Program-made: the position numbers and the translations under genes
Notes under the pieces: generated by a model
The model's database searches: none
Seen by the model: the letters and a program-made list of their open reading frames with translations, nothing else
Told to the model about the DNA's origin: nothing
Origin: Vibrio pacinii DSM 19139
GTDB lineage: Bacteria; Pseudomonadota; Gammaproteobacteria; Enterobacterales; Vibrionaceae
NCBI RefSeq assembly: GCF_000711795.1
Contig: NZ_JONH01000002.1
Span: forward strand, 310,001-374,000
Direction of reading: 5' to 3'
Length of the DNA stretch: 64,000 bases
Shown: piece by piece, positions 52,398 to 64,000 of the stretch
How the letters are laid out: each line of letters opens with the position of its first letter
How positions within the stretch are numbered: position 1 is the stretch's first letter

Positions 52398-52730
52398 TTA
52401 CTCAAAATCGTAACTGAAGCCAAATCCGACACTTCCATCACTGCCAGATTTCGTATAAGTACGTAACTTGTCATTTGGATAGTGCGTCTCATAGCAGTCC
52501 GTCTTGACGTGAGTTGGAATACCCGATCCAGAAAACGGGCGACTACTAATGCGATCACAGTCTTTTTCATTATGCCAATTTGGTGTGCTATTGAAATGAT
52601 CGGCGCGTGGCTGAATGGGTAAGTTGTGCAGTTTATGCTGTTGTTCTAATGAATGAATAAACAGATCGCTCGCTAAAGCGCTACTGGAAAACAAACTGAT
52701 CAGGGCTACCACTAGTGGACGGTTTATCAC
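52398..52730 (-). CDS. Small exported protein, unknown
   Basis: A 110-residue protein with a clear signal peptide (about 1-20, cut after SSALA). The mature part is about 90 residues with two cysteines (KDCDR and TDCYE) that could form a disulfide. Its C-terminus is GSVGFGFSYDFE, ending in aromatic Phe like some outer-membrane-associated proteins, but it is too short for a barrel. The start is GTG with GAGG upstream. The family is not recognised. Confidence 0.65.
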   Translation of the reverse strand: MINRPLVVALISLFSSSALASDLFIHSLEQQHKLHNLPIQPRADHFNSTPNWHNEKDCDRISSRPFSGSGIPTHVKTDCYETHYPNDKLRTYTKSGSDGSVGFGFSYDFE

Positions 52731-52897
52731 GGCTTAAACCTCTTTGATATTGAATGATTGGACAGGAATTGATAGCTAAACTAAATCTATCGAAAATAAA
52801 ATGCAATAAAAACTTATCGTAAAACGATAAATTATTATTGTTTGTTTTAAGGGTAATGGTTATGATGATGGCCAATCTAGTACTGTTTGAGGTCTTT

Positions 52898-53425
52898 ATG
52901 TCACACTCATCAATCAGCGGCTTTAGCCGTAAGTTATTGGCTCTTTTTTGGTTTTCGCTGATATTTGTCGCTGTGTTAAATACATCGTTTTGGTTTGGTG
53001 CCACCTTGTTTGATGCCGAGTGGTTTAATGCTACTTTTCCGGTTGAGGTCACTTTGCCACTAACCGTGACTCGCGCTTTGGTCGGTTTTGTGCCGAGTAT
53101 GCTATCGACCTTGCTAACCATGGCGATGTTGTGGCAACTTATCGTGTTATTTCGCCTGTATGAGAAAGGCGCTATCTTCGAGCGTCAAAATGCCCTTTGC
53201 TACAAAAAGTTGAGTTACCTGTTGATTGCAACCCCGTTTGTTGAAGCGATTCAAGACGTGTTTTTGAGTCTCGCCTTATCGTACAATGGTGATCAGTGGT
53301 ACTTCTCGCTTGAAGTCAATGATGCGGATATCACCATGATGATCATAGGTTTGGTTGTCAGAGTGATTGCTGTTGTAATGGAAAGAGCAGCAGAGCTTAG
53401 AGAAGAGAGTGAGCTGACAGTTTAA
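52898..53425 (+). CDS. DUF2975 membrane protein
   Basis: A 175-residue inner-membrane protein with four spans, of DUF2975 (YoaS-like). Spans lie at about 10-32, 60-85, 110-135 and 145-165. GAGG lies five bases before the ATG at 52898, which I chose over an earlier ATG cluster. It is followed 11 bases later by a small XRE regulator, the normal companion of DUF2975. Function is unknown. Confidence 0.78.
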   Translation: MSHSSISGFSRKLLALFWFSLIFVAVLNTSFWFGATLFDAEWFNATFPVEVTLPLTVTRALVGFVPSMLSTLLTMAMLWQLIVLFRLYEKGAIFERQNALCYKKLSYLLIATPFVEAIQDVFLSLALSYNGDQWYFSLEVNDADITMMIIGLVVRVIAVVMERAAELREESELTV

Positions 53426-53436
53426 ATGGAAGATCA

Positions 53437-53658
53437 ATGGCTATTGTTATAAATCTTGATGTGATGCTAGCAAAACGGAAGATGCGTTCAAATGAGCTCG
53501 CTAAAAAGATTGGCATCACTGAGCAAAACCTATCGATTTTGAAAAATGGTCGTGCTAAAGCCGTTAAGCTTGCGACCCTAGAAGCGATATGTGAGCATTT
53601 AGATTGCCAACCAGGAGACCTGTTGGAATACGTCCCTGAATCAGAATGTGTTCAGTAG
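53437..53658 (+). CDS. Small XRE/Cro-type regulator (YozG-like)
   Basis: A 73-residue DNA-binding protein. It is almost entirely a Cro/CI helix-turn-helix: MLAKRKMRSNELAKKIGITE, then NLSILKNGRAKAVKLATLEAIC and the closing LDCQPGDLLEYV. It belongs to the compact YozG/YoaS-associated group and is in one operon with DUF2975. The two may form a membrane-tethered regulatory pair. Confidence 0.87.
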   Translation: MAIVINLDVMLAKRKMRSNELAKKIGITEQNLSILKNGRAKAVKLATLEAICEHLDCQPGDLLEYVPESECVQ

Positions 53659-53676
53659 TCGCCTCACACTGTAGGG

Positions 53677-53705
53677 AAAGCCAGAGTTAATTTCTGGCTT
53701 TTTTT
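53677..53705 (+). terminator. Terminator of the DUF2975-XRE operon
   Basis: AAAGCCAGA / TCTGGCTTT with a seven-base loop and a seven-T run. Confidence 0.85.
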
Positions 53706-53726
53706 ATTCAATTAGGCCAATCAAAG

Positions 53727-54074
53727 CTATGGCTTAGTTTTAAGCAATTCGTTGAGACCACCGGCATTATGCAGATTGCTAAAGCCTTGAGCTTTAAGAT
53801 ACCGATACGCTTGTTCTGAGCGATTACCGCTGCGGCAATACAACACAATTGCGGTACTTTTTTCAATAGTAGCGAAGTGCTGTTCGAGTTCTGATAGTGG
53901 GTAGTTAATGGCGCTGTCTAAATGTCCGTGATTAAACTCTGATGGGGTTCTTACATCCACGACTATGGCACCTTGATCTATCCATTGCCAACCCTTCTCA
54001 GCGCGCTCAGAAGCAAAGGCAGAGCTCGTCACCAGCGTTAGCGCTGTAATAACAAGCATCATAAATTTTCTCAT
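53727..54074 (-). CDS. Exported rhodanese-like protein (PspE-like)
   Basis: A 115-residue periplasmic protein with a signal peptide (about 1-21, cut after SSAFA) and a single rhodanese domain. The active-site loop is LYCRSGNRSEQA, whose cysteine accepts sulfane sulfur. VVDVRTPSEFNHGHLDSAINYP is the other signature. Size and export match PspE. It is monocistronic. Confidence 0.87.
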   Translation of the reverse strand: MRKFMMLVITALTLVTSSAFASERAEKGWQWIDQGAIVVDVRTPSEFNHGHLDSAINYPLSELEQHFATIEKSTAIVLYCRSGNRSEQAYRYLKAQGFSNLHNAGGLNELLKTKP

Positions 54075-54273
54075 AATGGCTCCTTTGTGGTGATTGCTTT
54101 GTGATAATTGCTTTGTGGTGAGTAGTATGGTGGCAGTTTTCCCGCCGGTGAAATTGATAGCTTACCTCTGCTATCGAATGATTTTTTAACTCCTACTTTC
54201 TTATGTCTATACTTTTATTAACTTAACACTTTGTTGTGATAACAGAGTTGTGAATTTAATAATAGGCAATGAC

Positions 54274-54774
54274 ATGATAAAAAAGACTTTAATCACCTTT
54301 GTGGCGATATGGCTTTTCACTCCTGTGGCAGCTTTTGCGTTATCAAGTCCAACAGAAGACACCTTGTTGTGGGTCTCCGGTAATATTAACCAATCAAATT
54401 CAACCTCGGGCGTTGAGTTCGATGAGCCGATGCTATCTCAACTTGAGATGGGGGTAATTCGAACCAATAATCATGTCGTTGAAGATATTGTTGAGTATAA
54501 AGGGCCATACTTGGCAAGTTTATTGGACAAGGTGGGGGCGCAAGGAGAGTCGGTCAAAGTCATAGCATGGGATGACTATATGGTTTCTATTCCGATAAGC
54601 GATATCAAAAAGTATCAAGTGATACTGGCGACGCATGAAAATGGCCAAAAAATGACGTTAGATGATAAAGGGCCGTTCTTTGTTGTCTTTCCGTTTAGTG
54701 ACTTTCCTGAACTTAGAAACGATTTTTACTACAGCTTGTCGGTGTGGCAAGTGAGGGAAATTGTGGTTGAGTAG
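54274..54774 (+). CDS. Periplasmic molybdopterin-fold protein without cysteine
   Basis: A 166-residue exported protein. The signal peptide ends near residue 22 (PVAAFA). The rest resembles the oxidoreductase molybdopterin-binding (sulfite oxidase-like) domain: GPYLASLLDKVGAQGESVKVIAWDDYMVSIPISDI, GPFFVVFPFSDFPEL and the ending WQVREIVVE, in that order. No cysteine occurs in the whole protein, so the usual Mo-coordinating thiolate is missing. I infer a binding or sensing role rather than catalysis. It overlaps the hybrid kinase gene that follows, suggesting it feeds information to it. Confidence 0.72.
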   Translation: MIKKTLITFVAIWLFTPVAAFALSSPTEDTLLWVSGNINQSNSTSGVEFDEPMLSQLEMGVIRTNNHVVEDIVEYKGPYLASLLDKVGAQGESVKVIAWDDYMVSIPISDIKKYQVILATHENGQKMTLDDKGPFFVVFPFSDFPELRNDFYYSLSVWQVREIVVE

Positions 54775-56920
54775 TGATAAGCAACAAGCTCGCTGGGCTC
54801 AAAAGGGGTCGTTTGTCGCGATAGTGATCACTATCTGTGCTGTGATCTTGGTGATGATTGCTTATTTCTCTTATTCGATAACCGAGATCCGTAACATCGC
54901 GCCTCAGCCCTATGTCACCATTGTGAATAATAACCTTGGAGTCAAAGTAAAGCTGTTAACAATCAAAAGTGAAATGCTCAGCTATAAGGCAGCCCCTTCC
55001 AGTCAGTCATTGGCACAATTGAAGTTTAAATCACGCATTTATAAGTCGAGTATTTTACAAGACTTTCGTTCGACTAGAACCATAAAAGTCCATGAACAAT
55101 ATGGTGAAGTAAAACGGCTCGCGGTACTTGTCGCTGAGCTGGAAAGCACATTTACGCGTATTGATGCGATTACGCTCGATAATGAATCTCTGCTCAATAA
55201 TACCTTAATCCAGTTAGATGGTCTTTATGACCGTTTTAACGCCTACTTGTCCAATTTTGTCTCCGAAGTGCAAAAAAATCAGATGCAGTTTGTGCTGCAA
55301 AAAGAGAGCCTACACAACAGTCAGTATGTCTATTTAGCGGTTATTTTGGTTTGCGCTTTATTGATGGTGGGCGTGATCTCTTGGATGTATCTCGATCAAC
55401 GAAGACTGAGTTTTAACCTTAAACGGCAGACGCGAGAGATGGAAGAGGCCAAAAGCCTTGCTGAACAAAGCGCCACGACAAAAGCCCGTTTCCTTGCCAA
55501 TATGTCGCATGAGATGCGTACCCCACTTAATGCCATTATTGGCCTGAGTCAGAAAGAATATTATCTTTCATCAGATGAGCAGACACGAAATTTCACCGCT
55601 TTAATCAATAGTTCAGGTAAGCACTTACTTAAGTTGATTAATAGCGTATTGGATATCAGCAAAATAGAACAAGGTAGGGCGAAGCTAGAGATAGAAACCT
55701 TTGCCATTAGCGAATTGATTACGGCTGCAAAAACGATTTTCGTTGAGATGACTAAACAACAAGTTGAAGTGCTGTTCACCACTGATTTGGTCGACGATGT
55801 TCAGATCAAAGCCGATCAAACTAAATTGCTGCAGGTCATCAATAACATTAGTTACAACGCGGTGAAATTCACGAGTCAAGGTTTGGTTGAGATTCATCTC
55901 TCCCTGAGTGAGTTCAACTTAATTAGTATCAGGATTAAAGATACAGGGATTGGAATGACTGAAGAGCAGCTCGATAAGGTATTTGACGAGTTTACCCAAG
56001 CGGATGATTCAATTACCCGAGAATATGGAGGTAGTGGCTTAGGTCTATCAATTTGTCGCTCATTGGTGCAGTTGATGAACGGAGAAATGACGGTAACCAG
56101 TGAACCTCAACAAGGCACAGAGTTCATCATTAACATTCCGGTTGAGGTGGTTGAGCGTCAAGCCATTGTGGATGAACATATTAAGTCGCTAGGCGTTAGA
56201 GTGGTGGCGCATAACATCAACGTGCAGAAAGCCATTTCGTCCGAGTTAACCCAACTTGGCCTGTTTGATCCTGATGGCCAGCTAACGGTTTACTACCACA
56301 GTGATGAAGCTGTGCTTGAGGCTGGGCTGGCATTGGCCTCTCGTCAGCAAGATGATCAAGTGTTAGTGATTGCCGATGTTCAAACGACGTTGCCCGAACG
56401 GCAGCTTTTATTCAAACTCAATAAACCTTATGACCAATTTAGCTTGATTGCTTCGTTGGTCGCGATGCGCGGTACGTCGTCGCCTAGTATGGCGAGCCCG
56501 TTATTTCAAATCGATCCGAACTTGAAAGTACTGTTGGTTGAAGATATGCGGGTTAATCAACTGGTCGCGACCAAGATGTTATCTACCCTTGGAGTACATT
56601 GGCAAACGGTCAACAATGGTCAAGAATGTTTACAACGACTCAAAGATGAGCGGTTCGATATTATCTTTATGGACATTCAAATGCCTGTCATGGATGGTTT
56701 ACAAGCCTTGGCTCATATACAACAACAGTCGCTTGCCCCTGAATCGGTCATCATCGCTTTGACTGCCAATACCTTTGACAGTGACGTACAGCACTACTTG
56801 GAACAAGGCTTTGTTGACGTGTTAGCTAAGCCATTTCAACTAGAGTCGATGGAGAAAATGCTCAATAAATACCAACCTGCATCCGCGCGACAAGCCTCAT
56901 CCTCTCTTTCTTCAAAATGA
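54761..56920 (+). CDS. Hybrid sensor histidine kinase
   Basis: A 719-residue inner-membrane hybrid kinase. Spans lie at about 16-40 and 190-212, with a helical periplasmic domain between. A short coiled coil leads to the phosphoacceptor H250 (ANMSHEMRTPLNAIIG). The ATPase domain has NISYNAVKFT, DTGIGM and GGSGLGLSI. The C-terminal receiver has D638 (FMDIQMPVMDG). No phosphotransfer domain is included, so a partner elsewhere is needed. The start is TTG at 54761 or 54767, after GAGGGAAA, inside the end of the preceding gene. A chemoreceptor and a binding protein follow. Confidence 0.85.
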   Translation: MWLSSDKQQARWAQKGSFVAIVITICAVILVMIAYFSYSITEIRNIAPQPYVTIVNNNLGVKVKLLTIKSEMLSYKAAPSSQSLAQLKFKSRIYKSSILQDFRSTRTIKVHEQYGEVKRLAVLVAELESTFTRIDAITLDNESLLNNTLIQLDGLYDRFNAYLSNFVSEVQKNQMQFVLQKESLHNSQYVYLAVILVCALLMVGVISWMYLDQRRLSFNLKRQTREMEEAKSLAEQSATTKARFLANMSHEMRTPLNAIIGLSQKEYYLSSDEQTRNFTALINSSGKHLLKLINSVLDISKIEQGRAKLEIETFAISELITAAKTIFVEMTKQQVEVLFTTDLVDDVQIKADQTKLLQVINNISYNAVKFTSQGLVEIHLSLSEFNLISIRIKDTGIGMTEEQLDKVFDEFTQADDSITREYGGSGLGLSICRSLVQLMNGEMTVTSEPQQGTEFIINIPVEVVERQAIVDEHIKSLGVRVVAHNINVQKAISSELTQLGLFDPDGQLTVYYHSDEAVLEAGLALASRQQDDQVLVIADVQTTLPERQLLFKLNKPYDQFSLIASLVAMRGTSSPSMASPLFQIDPNLKVLLVEDMRVNQLVATKMLSTLGVHWQTVNNGQECLQRLKDERFDIIFMDIQMPVMDGLQALAHIQQQSLAPESVIIALTANTFDSDVQHYLEQGFVDVLAKPFQLESMEKMLNKYQPASARQASSSLSSK

Positions 56921-57022
56921 ATTATTAAGTGTGATCTAAGTATCATTTAGTCCTTTTGTTGATTATTAATCAATCAATAACTACCTTTTTATTATCGGTC
57001 TTAAAAATGAAAGGGATCAGTT

Positions 57023-58558
57023 TTGAAAAGTTTAAAATTAGTCTTTCTTATCCAAGTGATTATCGCGCTAACTTTTGTATTGCTGATTTCTGCATTCATC
57101 AAGTATCAAGGTTTTAAAGAAGACCTGACGACAGAGCTACAACAATCGGTAGAAAATACCACTCAGCGGATGATGATTAGTTTACCTAAATCGGTCTGGG
57201 ACTTCGATTTAGAGTCAGCCAAGGTATCCATTTCAGCCGAACTTAAGCTCCCGGAAATATCGGCGATTCGGTTGATTGATAATGAGGGCAGTGATCTACT
57301 GTTCCTTACGCAAACTAGTACTGGTGAAGAGCGCGAAACCATTGATGTTGAGAACAAGGGCGCTTACTCAATCGATAACAGTATCAAGGCGGATCTCACT
57401 TTTGTTGAATACGGAGAAGAGAACGCGGTTGGTAGTGTTGTGGTTTACTTTGATACCCATGCTTTAGACACTAAGCTCGCTGACTCGCTTAAAACCAACA
57501 TTATTGAGCTTGTCGTGCTCGATATCGTCTTATCTGTGGTTATTGTTGTCGTACTATCGATGACGGTGATTCGACCAATAGCACAACTTACTGATGTGAT
57601 TAAAGATCTGGCATCTGGTGATGGCGATTTGACCAATAAACTTGCCCCAGCTAAATACCGAGAGTTCAATGCCATTACTGAAGGGATTAACAGCTTCACT
57701 GAGTCCTTAAGGCAGATAGTGCAAGATGTAAATTTATCTTCGGAAGCGTTGGGCGAGAGAGCATCGGCTAACGGCTCAACCGCACGGATCAATGCGGAAA
57801 AATTAGAGATGCAAAAGCATCAGCTTACCACCGTAGCCGCTGCAGCCACTGAGTTGAATCAATCGGTTTCTACCGTGGCTGACACCGCAGCAGAAACCGC
57901 GCAGCAAGCTCAAACTGCAACGACTTTGGCTTTGGATGTAAACCAGTCGATTGAACACTCCGCCAATGAAATCATCAACATGCGTGAAGAGATGAATCAC
58001 GTCAATGCAGAAATGCATATCTTGATTGAGGAGGGGGAAAAAATAACGACAGTGCTGAATGTCATCAATGATATTTCTGAGCAAACAAACTTGTTAGCAC
58101 TGAACGCCGCCATTGAGGCTGCAAGGGCAGGGGATCAAGGGCGTGGATTTGCGGTTGTGGCTGATGAAGTGCGGAACCTTGCGGTGAAAACCAGTCAGTC
58201 GACTGAGCAGATTCAAAAAAACATTTCTGCGCTTGGTGGCGCAACCAAATCAGTTGAAGATGAGTTAACTCGTATTGCCACACTTCTTGAGCAGACGGCC
58301 TCTCGAGTCAGTGAATCGCAAGTTTCGGTGAATGAGGTCCAGAATCTCATTGCCGTTATTTCCGATAGAAGCGGCCAAATCTCGCAAGCGACAGATGAGC
58401 AACGAATGGCTGTGGAAGAGATAAGTCAGGCAATTGTTGAGGCGTCGGAAGCGACCAATGATGTTTCGTCTGGTGCGACGACTAATGCTAAACGGACGGA
58501 AGAAGTACTCAGTCTAAGCCAGAATATCGCCAACCATATGGCGAAATTCCGTACTTAG
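57023..58558 (+). CDS. Methyl-accepting chemotaxis protein
   Basis: A 511-residue chemoreceptor. Spans lie at about 5-25 and 160-182, with a small periplasmic sensor domain of about 130 residues between. HAMP and the methylated helices follow, with the tip [29 protein letters not shown]. The start is TTG with AAGGGAT upstream. It lies 102 bases after the hybrid kinase and 21 bases before a solute-binding protein gene, so receptor and ligand-binding protein may cooperate. Confidence 0.87.
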   Translation: MKSLKLVFLIQVIIALTFVLLISAFIKYQGFKEDLTTELQQSVENTTQRMMISLPKSVWDFDLESAKVSISAELKLPEISAIRLIDNEGSDLLFLTQTSTGEERETIDVENKGAYSIDNSIKADLTFVEYGEENAVGSVVVYFDTHALDTKLADSLKTNIIELVVLDIVLSVVIVVVLSMTVIRPIAQLTDVIKDLASGDGDLTNKLAPAKYREFNAITEGINSFTESLRQIVQDVNLSSEALGERASANGSTARINAEKLEMQKHQLTTVAAAATELNQSVSTVADTAAETAQQAQTATTLALDVNQSIEHSANEIINMREEMNHVNAEMHILIEEGEKITTVLNVINDISEQTNLLALNAAIEAARAGDQGRGFAVVADEVRNLAVKTSQSTEQIQKNISALGGATKSVEDELTRIATLLEQTASRVSESQVSVNEVQNLIAVISDRSGQISQATDEQRMAVEEISQAIVEASEATNDVSSGATTNAKRTEEVLSLSQNIANHMAKFRT

Positions 58559-58579
58559 CCATTCAATAGAGGATACGTT

Positions 58580-59308
58580 ATGAGAAGTTTATTGATATCA
58601 GTGTTTGGATCCCTTGTCGCATTCCTAGCTCAAGCGGCAACAATTACGGCCGCACAAGACCCATGGGCGCCTTTTGTTCAAAAAGACAAAGCGAGCCCCG
58701 GTGTTTCTGTCGAAATTCTAACGGAAGCGTTTAAATCTCAGGGACATCAGCTCGATTTTAAAATTATGCCTTGGACTCGAGCATTAAACGAGGTCAAAGA
58801 GGGCCGAGTCGATGTGTTAGTGGCGACGTGGTATACCACCGAAAGAACCTCGTTTTTAAGTTACAGTGATCCTTACTTGGAAAACTCACTCAAGTTCATT
58901 AAACGCGCAGGCGATAGTTTTGAATACAGTGGCATGGATAGTTTGAATGGGAAAACGGTCGGGATTATCCGCAATTATGGTTATGGTGATGCGTTTTTAG
59001 GGGCGAGTAACTTTAACAAGCCTGAAGCGAATGATTTGGTCGGTAACGCGAAGAAGCTGTTAGCGAAACGCATTGACTTAACTCTAGAAGACGAGCTGGT
59101 TGCAAAATCAACCCTGTCGGGTGCAGGCATGAGTCTCGGTGACTTCGAGTTTACCGACAATGCCTTATCGGTTAATCCGCTTCATGTCACTTCGGGACTG
59201 GCTAACCCAAATCATCAGATGTATATCGAGGCGTTTAATAAAGGCTTAGCGGAAATCAAAACAAACGGCACCTTTGATAAAATACTCGCTAAATATGGCA
59301 TAAAATAA
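58580..59308 (+). CDS. Periplasmic solute-binding protein (family 3)
   Basis: A 242-residue exported protein of the amino-acid-type binding fold (SBP_bac_3). The signal peptide ends near residue 19 (AQAA|T). It has DPWAPFVQKDKASPGVSVEILTEAF and MPWTRALNEVKEGRVDVLVATW. No ABC permease or ATPase is next to it. The gene begins 21 bases after a chemoreceptor, so it more likely presents a ligand to that receptor or to the hybrid kinase than feeds a transporter. A terminator follows. Confidence 0.82.
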   Translation: MRSLLISVFGSLVAFLAQAATITAAQDPWAPFVQKDKASPGVSVEILTEAFKSQGHQLDFKIMPWTRALNEVKEGRVDVLVATWYTTERTSFLSYSDPYLENSLKFIKRAGDSFEYSGMDSLNGKTVGIIRNYGYGDAFLGASNFNKPEANDLVGNAKKLLAKRIDLTLEDELVAKSTLSGAGMSLGDFEFTDNALSVNPLHVTSGLANPNHQMYIEAFNKGLAEIKTNGTFDKILAKYGIK

Positions 59309-59333
59309 TTCGTTGCTTTCAACATTAATTGAC

Positions 59334-59361
59334 AACGCTCTCACTGGTGGGAGCGTTTTTT
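59334..59361 (+). terminator. Terminator of the signalling operon
   Basis: AACGCTC / GAGCGTT outer stem with a six-T run. Confidence 0.8.
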
Positions 59362-61544
<2,183 letters not shown>

Positions 61545-61570
61545 AGTGTGGTTGGATTTAATTAAAGATA

Positions 61571-61595
61571 AAAGACACCTCAGGGTGTCTTTGTT
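61571..61595 (+). terminator. Terminator of the M4 protease gene
   Basis: AAAGACACC / GGTGTCTTT with a four-base loop. The T-run is short. Confidence 0.65.
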
Positions 61596-61680
61596 GTGTT
61601 ACTCAGTTCCGTTCGAGAAAAACCCAGCCTGTTGTGATATCTGGTTAGCAAGACGGATTTGTGTTCTGAATTGGCCTAAT

Positions 61681-61705
61681 AAAAAGCCCGCTTTTTAGCG
61701 GGCTT
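61681..61705 (-). terminator. Terminator of the Cache chemoreceptor gene
   Basis: AAGCCCGCT / AGCGGGCTT hairpin with the T-run on the minus strand, just after the receptor stop. Confidence 0.8.
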
Positions 61706-61727
61706 ATTCGTTTTAGTTAGGTGTTGT

Positions 61728-63389
61728 TTACACTTTAAAACGATCAACGAGCTCGTAGAGTTCATTTGCTCTTTGGTTAAGCTCTTGGCTACCAGCGCGG
61801 TTTTCATTGGCAAGTTCTGCTGATTGCAAACTTTGGTCTGAAATGACCACCACACGCTGGGAAATTTCTTGACCAACCAAACTCTGTTCTTCAGTTGCGG
61901 TTGCGATCAACGAGTTCATATCCATGATAGTGCCGATCGATTCTTGAATTTTAACCAACGCTCTTGCCGCTGAGTTTGCTTCTTCAACCGTGGTTTCGCC
62001 GCGTTTTTGGCTTGATTCCATCGCTTTCACTGCATCGTCAGAGGCGGCTTTGAGCTGTTCAATCATCTGGTGAATTTCACCAGTGCTATCTTGCGTTCGG
62101 CTAGCAAGCTTACGGACTTCGTCGGCAACGACCGCAAATCCACGCCCTTGCTCACCTGCCCTTGCCGCCTCAATCGCTGCGTTCAATGCCAGTAGGTTAG
62201 TTTGCTCGGCAATGTCTTGAATCACTGCCAGAGATGATGAAATGTTTTGTACGTCACCCTCTAGGCGAGAAACAACGCCATTCGCTTGCGAGACTTCTTG
62301 TGCTAAGGCTTCGACTGACTGAGCCGCAGAGTTCACTATGTTTTGCGCTTCTTTGGCGTTGTCATCGGCCAGTTTGGCTGAGTCAGCCGCTTGGCTGGCG
62401 TTGTTGGAAATCTCACTTGCTGTGGTGGTCATTTCAGTCATCGCAGTGGCGACTTGTTCGGTTTCCTCTCGCTGGCCAGAAGCCAATTCGTCCACTTTCG
62501 CTGCACGCATCGACATGTTATTGGTTTCAGAAACCACTTGTTGACCCACGTCGCTGACACTGCGAATTATGGTTTGCAGGCTTGAAACAAAGGCATTGAA
62601 GTTGCTACTCAATTTGGAAAACTCGGGTGCTTTGAAATCGTCCATGCGTGCAGTAAGGTCGGCATCGCCGCTGGCAAAAGAGCTGATGGACTTATCAAAC
62701 ATTTCTAGCGGCTTCATGATGGTGCGGTTGACCGCAACCGCGAATACGGCGACAAGTGCTGCGATCACCAGACAGAAAACCACAATCGCTGAGAGTGTCG
62801 TCTGTAGTGCGCTGGTTGTGGAGCGTTCCATTTCTGCCACAATCGCGTCGATGTCATCGGTGTAGAACCCCGTGCCAAGCATCAGGTCCCATTCAGGAAT
62901 AAATATCGAGTAGCTCAGTTTAGGTAGCGCTTGTGTTTGGCCCGGCTTCGGAAAATAGTAAGTGGTAAAATCACCCGTTTTGGCGTTACGGAGTAAGTCT
63001 TGGATAAGGTAATTACCTTGCTTGTCTTGTAAGTTCCAAAAGTTATCTCCTACGCCCTTGTCGCTTTTACCTACAGCAACACGGACCCCTTTTGAGTCGT
63101 AACCAAACACGTAGCCAGAGTCACCATACTCAAGTGTCTTAATGGTTGGTAATGCTTCTTCTAGCGAAGCGCCACGTTGTAGGAAAGGAGTGATGGCGGA
63201 TTTGGCCATTTGAATATAGTTCTTCAGTTCCTCTTTCTTCATACTCATCATATTTGAGCGAGTAACTTCGATTTGTTGAGCGTTGAGCTCGTTGGTTTTG
63301 AGGTAAGTGACACCCAGCATACCTATGGTCATCACAAGCAGCGGAACGAGAGCCAAAATGTAAAGGCGGCTACGAATAGAAAGAATCAT
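61728..63389 (-). CDS. Methyl-accepting chemotaxis protein with Cache sensor domain
   Basis: A 553-residue chemoreceptor. Spans lie at about 8-28 and 190-215. The periplasmic part is a single-Cache type 2 domain with [20 protein letters not shown] and [20 protein letters not shown], which in relatives binds small carboxylates such as acetate or pyruvate. HAMP and signalling helices follow with the tip [22 protein letters not shown]. It is monocistronic, with its own terminator. The ligand is unknown. Confidence 0.9.
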   Translation of the reverse strand: MILSIRSRLYILALVPLLVMTIGMLGVTYLKTNELNAQQIEVTRSNMMSMKKEELKNYIQMAKSAITPFLQRGASLEEALPTIKTLEYGDSGYVFGYDSKGVRVAVGKSDKGVGDNFWNLQDKQGNYLIQDLLRNAKTGDFTTYYFPKPGQTQALPKLSYSIFIPEWDLMLGTGFYTDDIDAIVAEMERSTTSALQTTLSAIVVFCLVIAALVAVFAVAVNRTIMKPLEMFDKSISSFASGDADLTARMDDFKAPEFSKLSSNFNAFVSSLQTIIRSVSDVGQQVVSETNNMSMRAAKVDELASGQREETEQVATAMTEMTTTASEISNNASQAADSAKLADDNAKEAQNIVNSAAQSVEALAQEVSQANGVVSRLEGDVQNISSSLAVIQDIAEQTNLLALNAAIEAARAGEQGRGFAVVADEVRKLASRTQDSTGEIHQMIEQLKAASDDAVKAMESSQKRGETTVEEANSAARALVKIQESIGTIMDMNSLIATATEEQSLVGQEISQRVVVISDQSLQSAELANENRAGSQELNQRANELYELVDRFKV

Positions 63390-63573
63390 ACAAACGTCCT
63401 GTAATTAGTACAATGTGGCTTCGTGCCTGGAATGAATGCCCAGATAGCCAGCCTAGTAATTGGATTTATCTTAATAGACCCAAAGTTTATCTATTAAGAT
63501 TAGCCAATTTATCGACTAATGACTGTGAGTCTTGAGAGATTTGTTATGCTTCGTTACTAGACATTAGTACTAT

Positions 63574-63960
63574 CTAGCGAGAACATTGACCGCCTTCACA
63601 TTTACTTTTACCTGTCAGCAACTTAGACCATCGATAACGATTGCGTGCAAACTTAAGGTAAGCCCAGTCGGCTAGTGGTTTGACCACGGACCAGCGCAAT
63701 GGTGCGTAGAGCCAGCCTTTTCCGACCAGCTTCCAAGCATAATAAGTCACATCAAGCCCAAGTAATAATTCACCGTCCTGTTTTAATCCATGCAGAATTT
63801 GCCCTGCACGGTGTTTATCGATAGTAGGGTAGTGCTGCATATCACTGCTCTGGGTATCAACCAGCTTAATGGCGTGGTTTTTGTCATGACGATGCAGCGA
63901 GTTCATCTCTTTAACGCAAAGCGGACAAAGGCCGTCGTAGAAAATTGTTAGTTTGATCAT
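63574..63960 (-). CDS. DCC-family thiol-disulfide oxidoreductase-like protein
   Basis: A 128-residue cytosolic protein of the DCC family (DUF393). It is named for the N-terminal DGxCxxC motif, seen here as FYDGLCPLCVKEM. GLDVTYYAWKLVGKGWLYAPLRW follows, and a short C-terminal tail has two more cysteines (SKCEGGQC). A thioredoxin-like redox role is assumed for the family. AGGAG lies six bases before the ATG at 63960, chosen over the adjacent upstream ATG. Confidence 0.83.
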   Translation of the reverse strand: MIKLTIFYDGLCPLCVKEMNSLHRHDKNHAIKLVDTQSSDMQHYPTIDKHRAGQILHGLKQDGELLLGLDVTYYAWKLVGKGWLYAPLRWSVVKPLADWAYLKFARNRYRWSKLLTGKSKCEGGQCSR

Positions 63961-64000
63961 CATTACTCCTTTGCCATTATTACGCATTAATCAAGACTAT

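Overview
The window looks like a chromosomal stretch of a marine Vibrio (Vibrionaceae). The evidence is Vibrio-type small families (DUF5062, DUF3297, DUF6500), a vibriolysin-type M4 protease, an AA10 chitin-active monooxygenase, several chemoreceptors, and moderate base composition. It is almost all intact coding sequence. I see no rRNA, tRNA, CRISPR array or insertion sequence.

Layout. 1-3.7 kb: YeeN/YebC-family protein, a YgfF-like dehydrogenase, a double-cupin protein and a leucine-rich-repeat protein kinase. 3.8-13.2 kb: an alpha-glucoside module with a sucrose-phosphorylase-family enzyme, an AglEFGK-like ABC importer, a LacI-type regulator and an oligo-1,6-glucosidase-type GH13 enzyme. 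13.2-18.5 kb: a DMT exporter divergent from a MarR regulator, then CdaR-type regulator, GntP permease and glycerate kinase. 18.6-25.4 kb: a patchwork with LysR/nitrilase, GNAT, a GC-rich serine hydrolase, a NifX-like protein, DUF134 and a thioesterase. Two attC-like inverted repeats flank the GNAT region. 25.6-32.3 kb: M3-type peptidase, secreted LPMO, secreted subtilase, Lrp regulator and LysE exporter. 32.4-37.2 kb: DUF3297, a U32 protein, a GntR(YtrA)-ABC operon and a 50-codon gene. 37.3-47.7 kb: a chemoreceptor-hemerythrin fusion preceded by a 51-codon gene, then a two-component system, a periplasmic glycerophosphodiesterase and a PhnDCEE-type importer. 47.8-54.1 kb: HAD phosphatase, old yellow enzyme, TetR/HPP pair, SpoU methyltransferase, DUF2975/XRE pair and rhodanese. 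54.2-64 kb: a signalling operon (pterin-fold periplasmic protein, hybrid kinase, chemoreceptor, solute-binding protein), vibriolysin, a Cache chemoreceptor and a DCC protein.

How parts work together. The clearest system is at 39.2-47.7 kb. A membrane histidine kinase overlaps a sigma-54 activator gene. Both following transcription units, the glycerophosphodiesterase and the phn-like importer, begin with a sigma-54 -24/-12 promoter. Each has upstream copies of the same 15-bp element, GACANAAATGACYCA. I infer a dedicated sensing, cleavage and uptake circuit for a phosphorus-containing solute, perhaps glycerophosphodiesters. Several other regulators (LacI, MarR, TetR, GntR, CdaR, Lrp) sit beside paired or palindromic sites that look like their own operators.

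Limits. Everything was read by eye. Family names come from motif recognition, and substrate assignments and operator calls are inference. Starts were chosen by ribosome-binding site and family N-terminus where the longest frame looked wrong.
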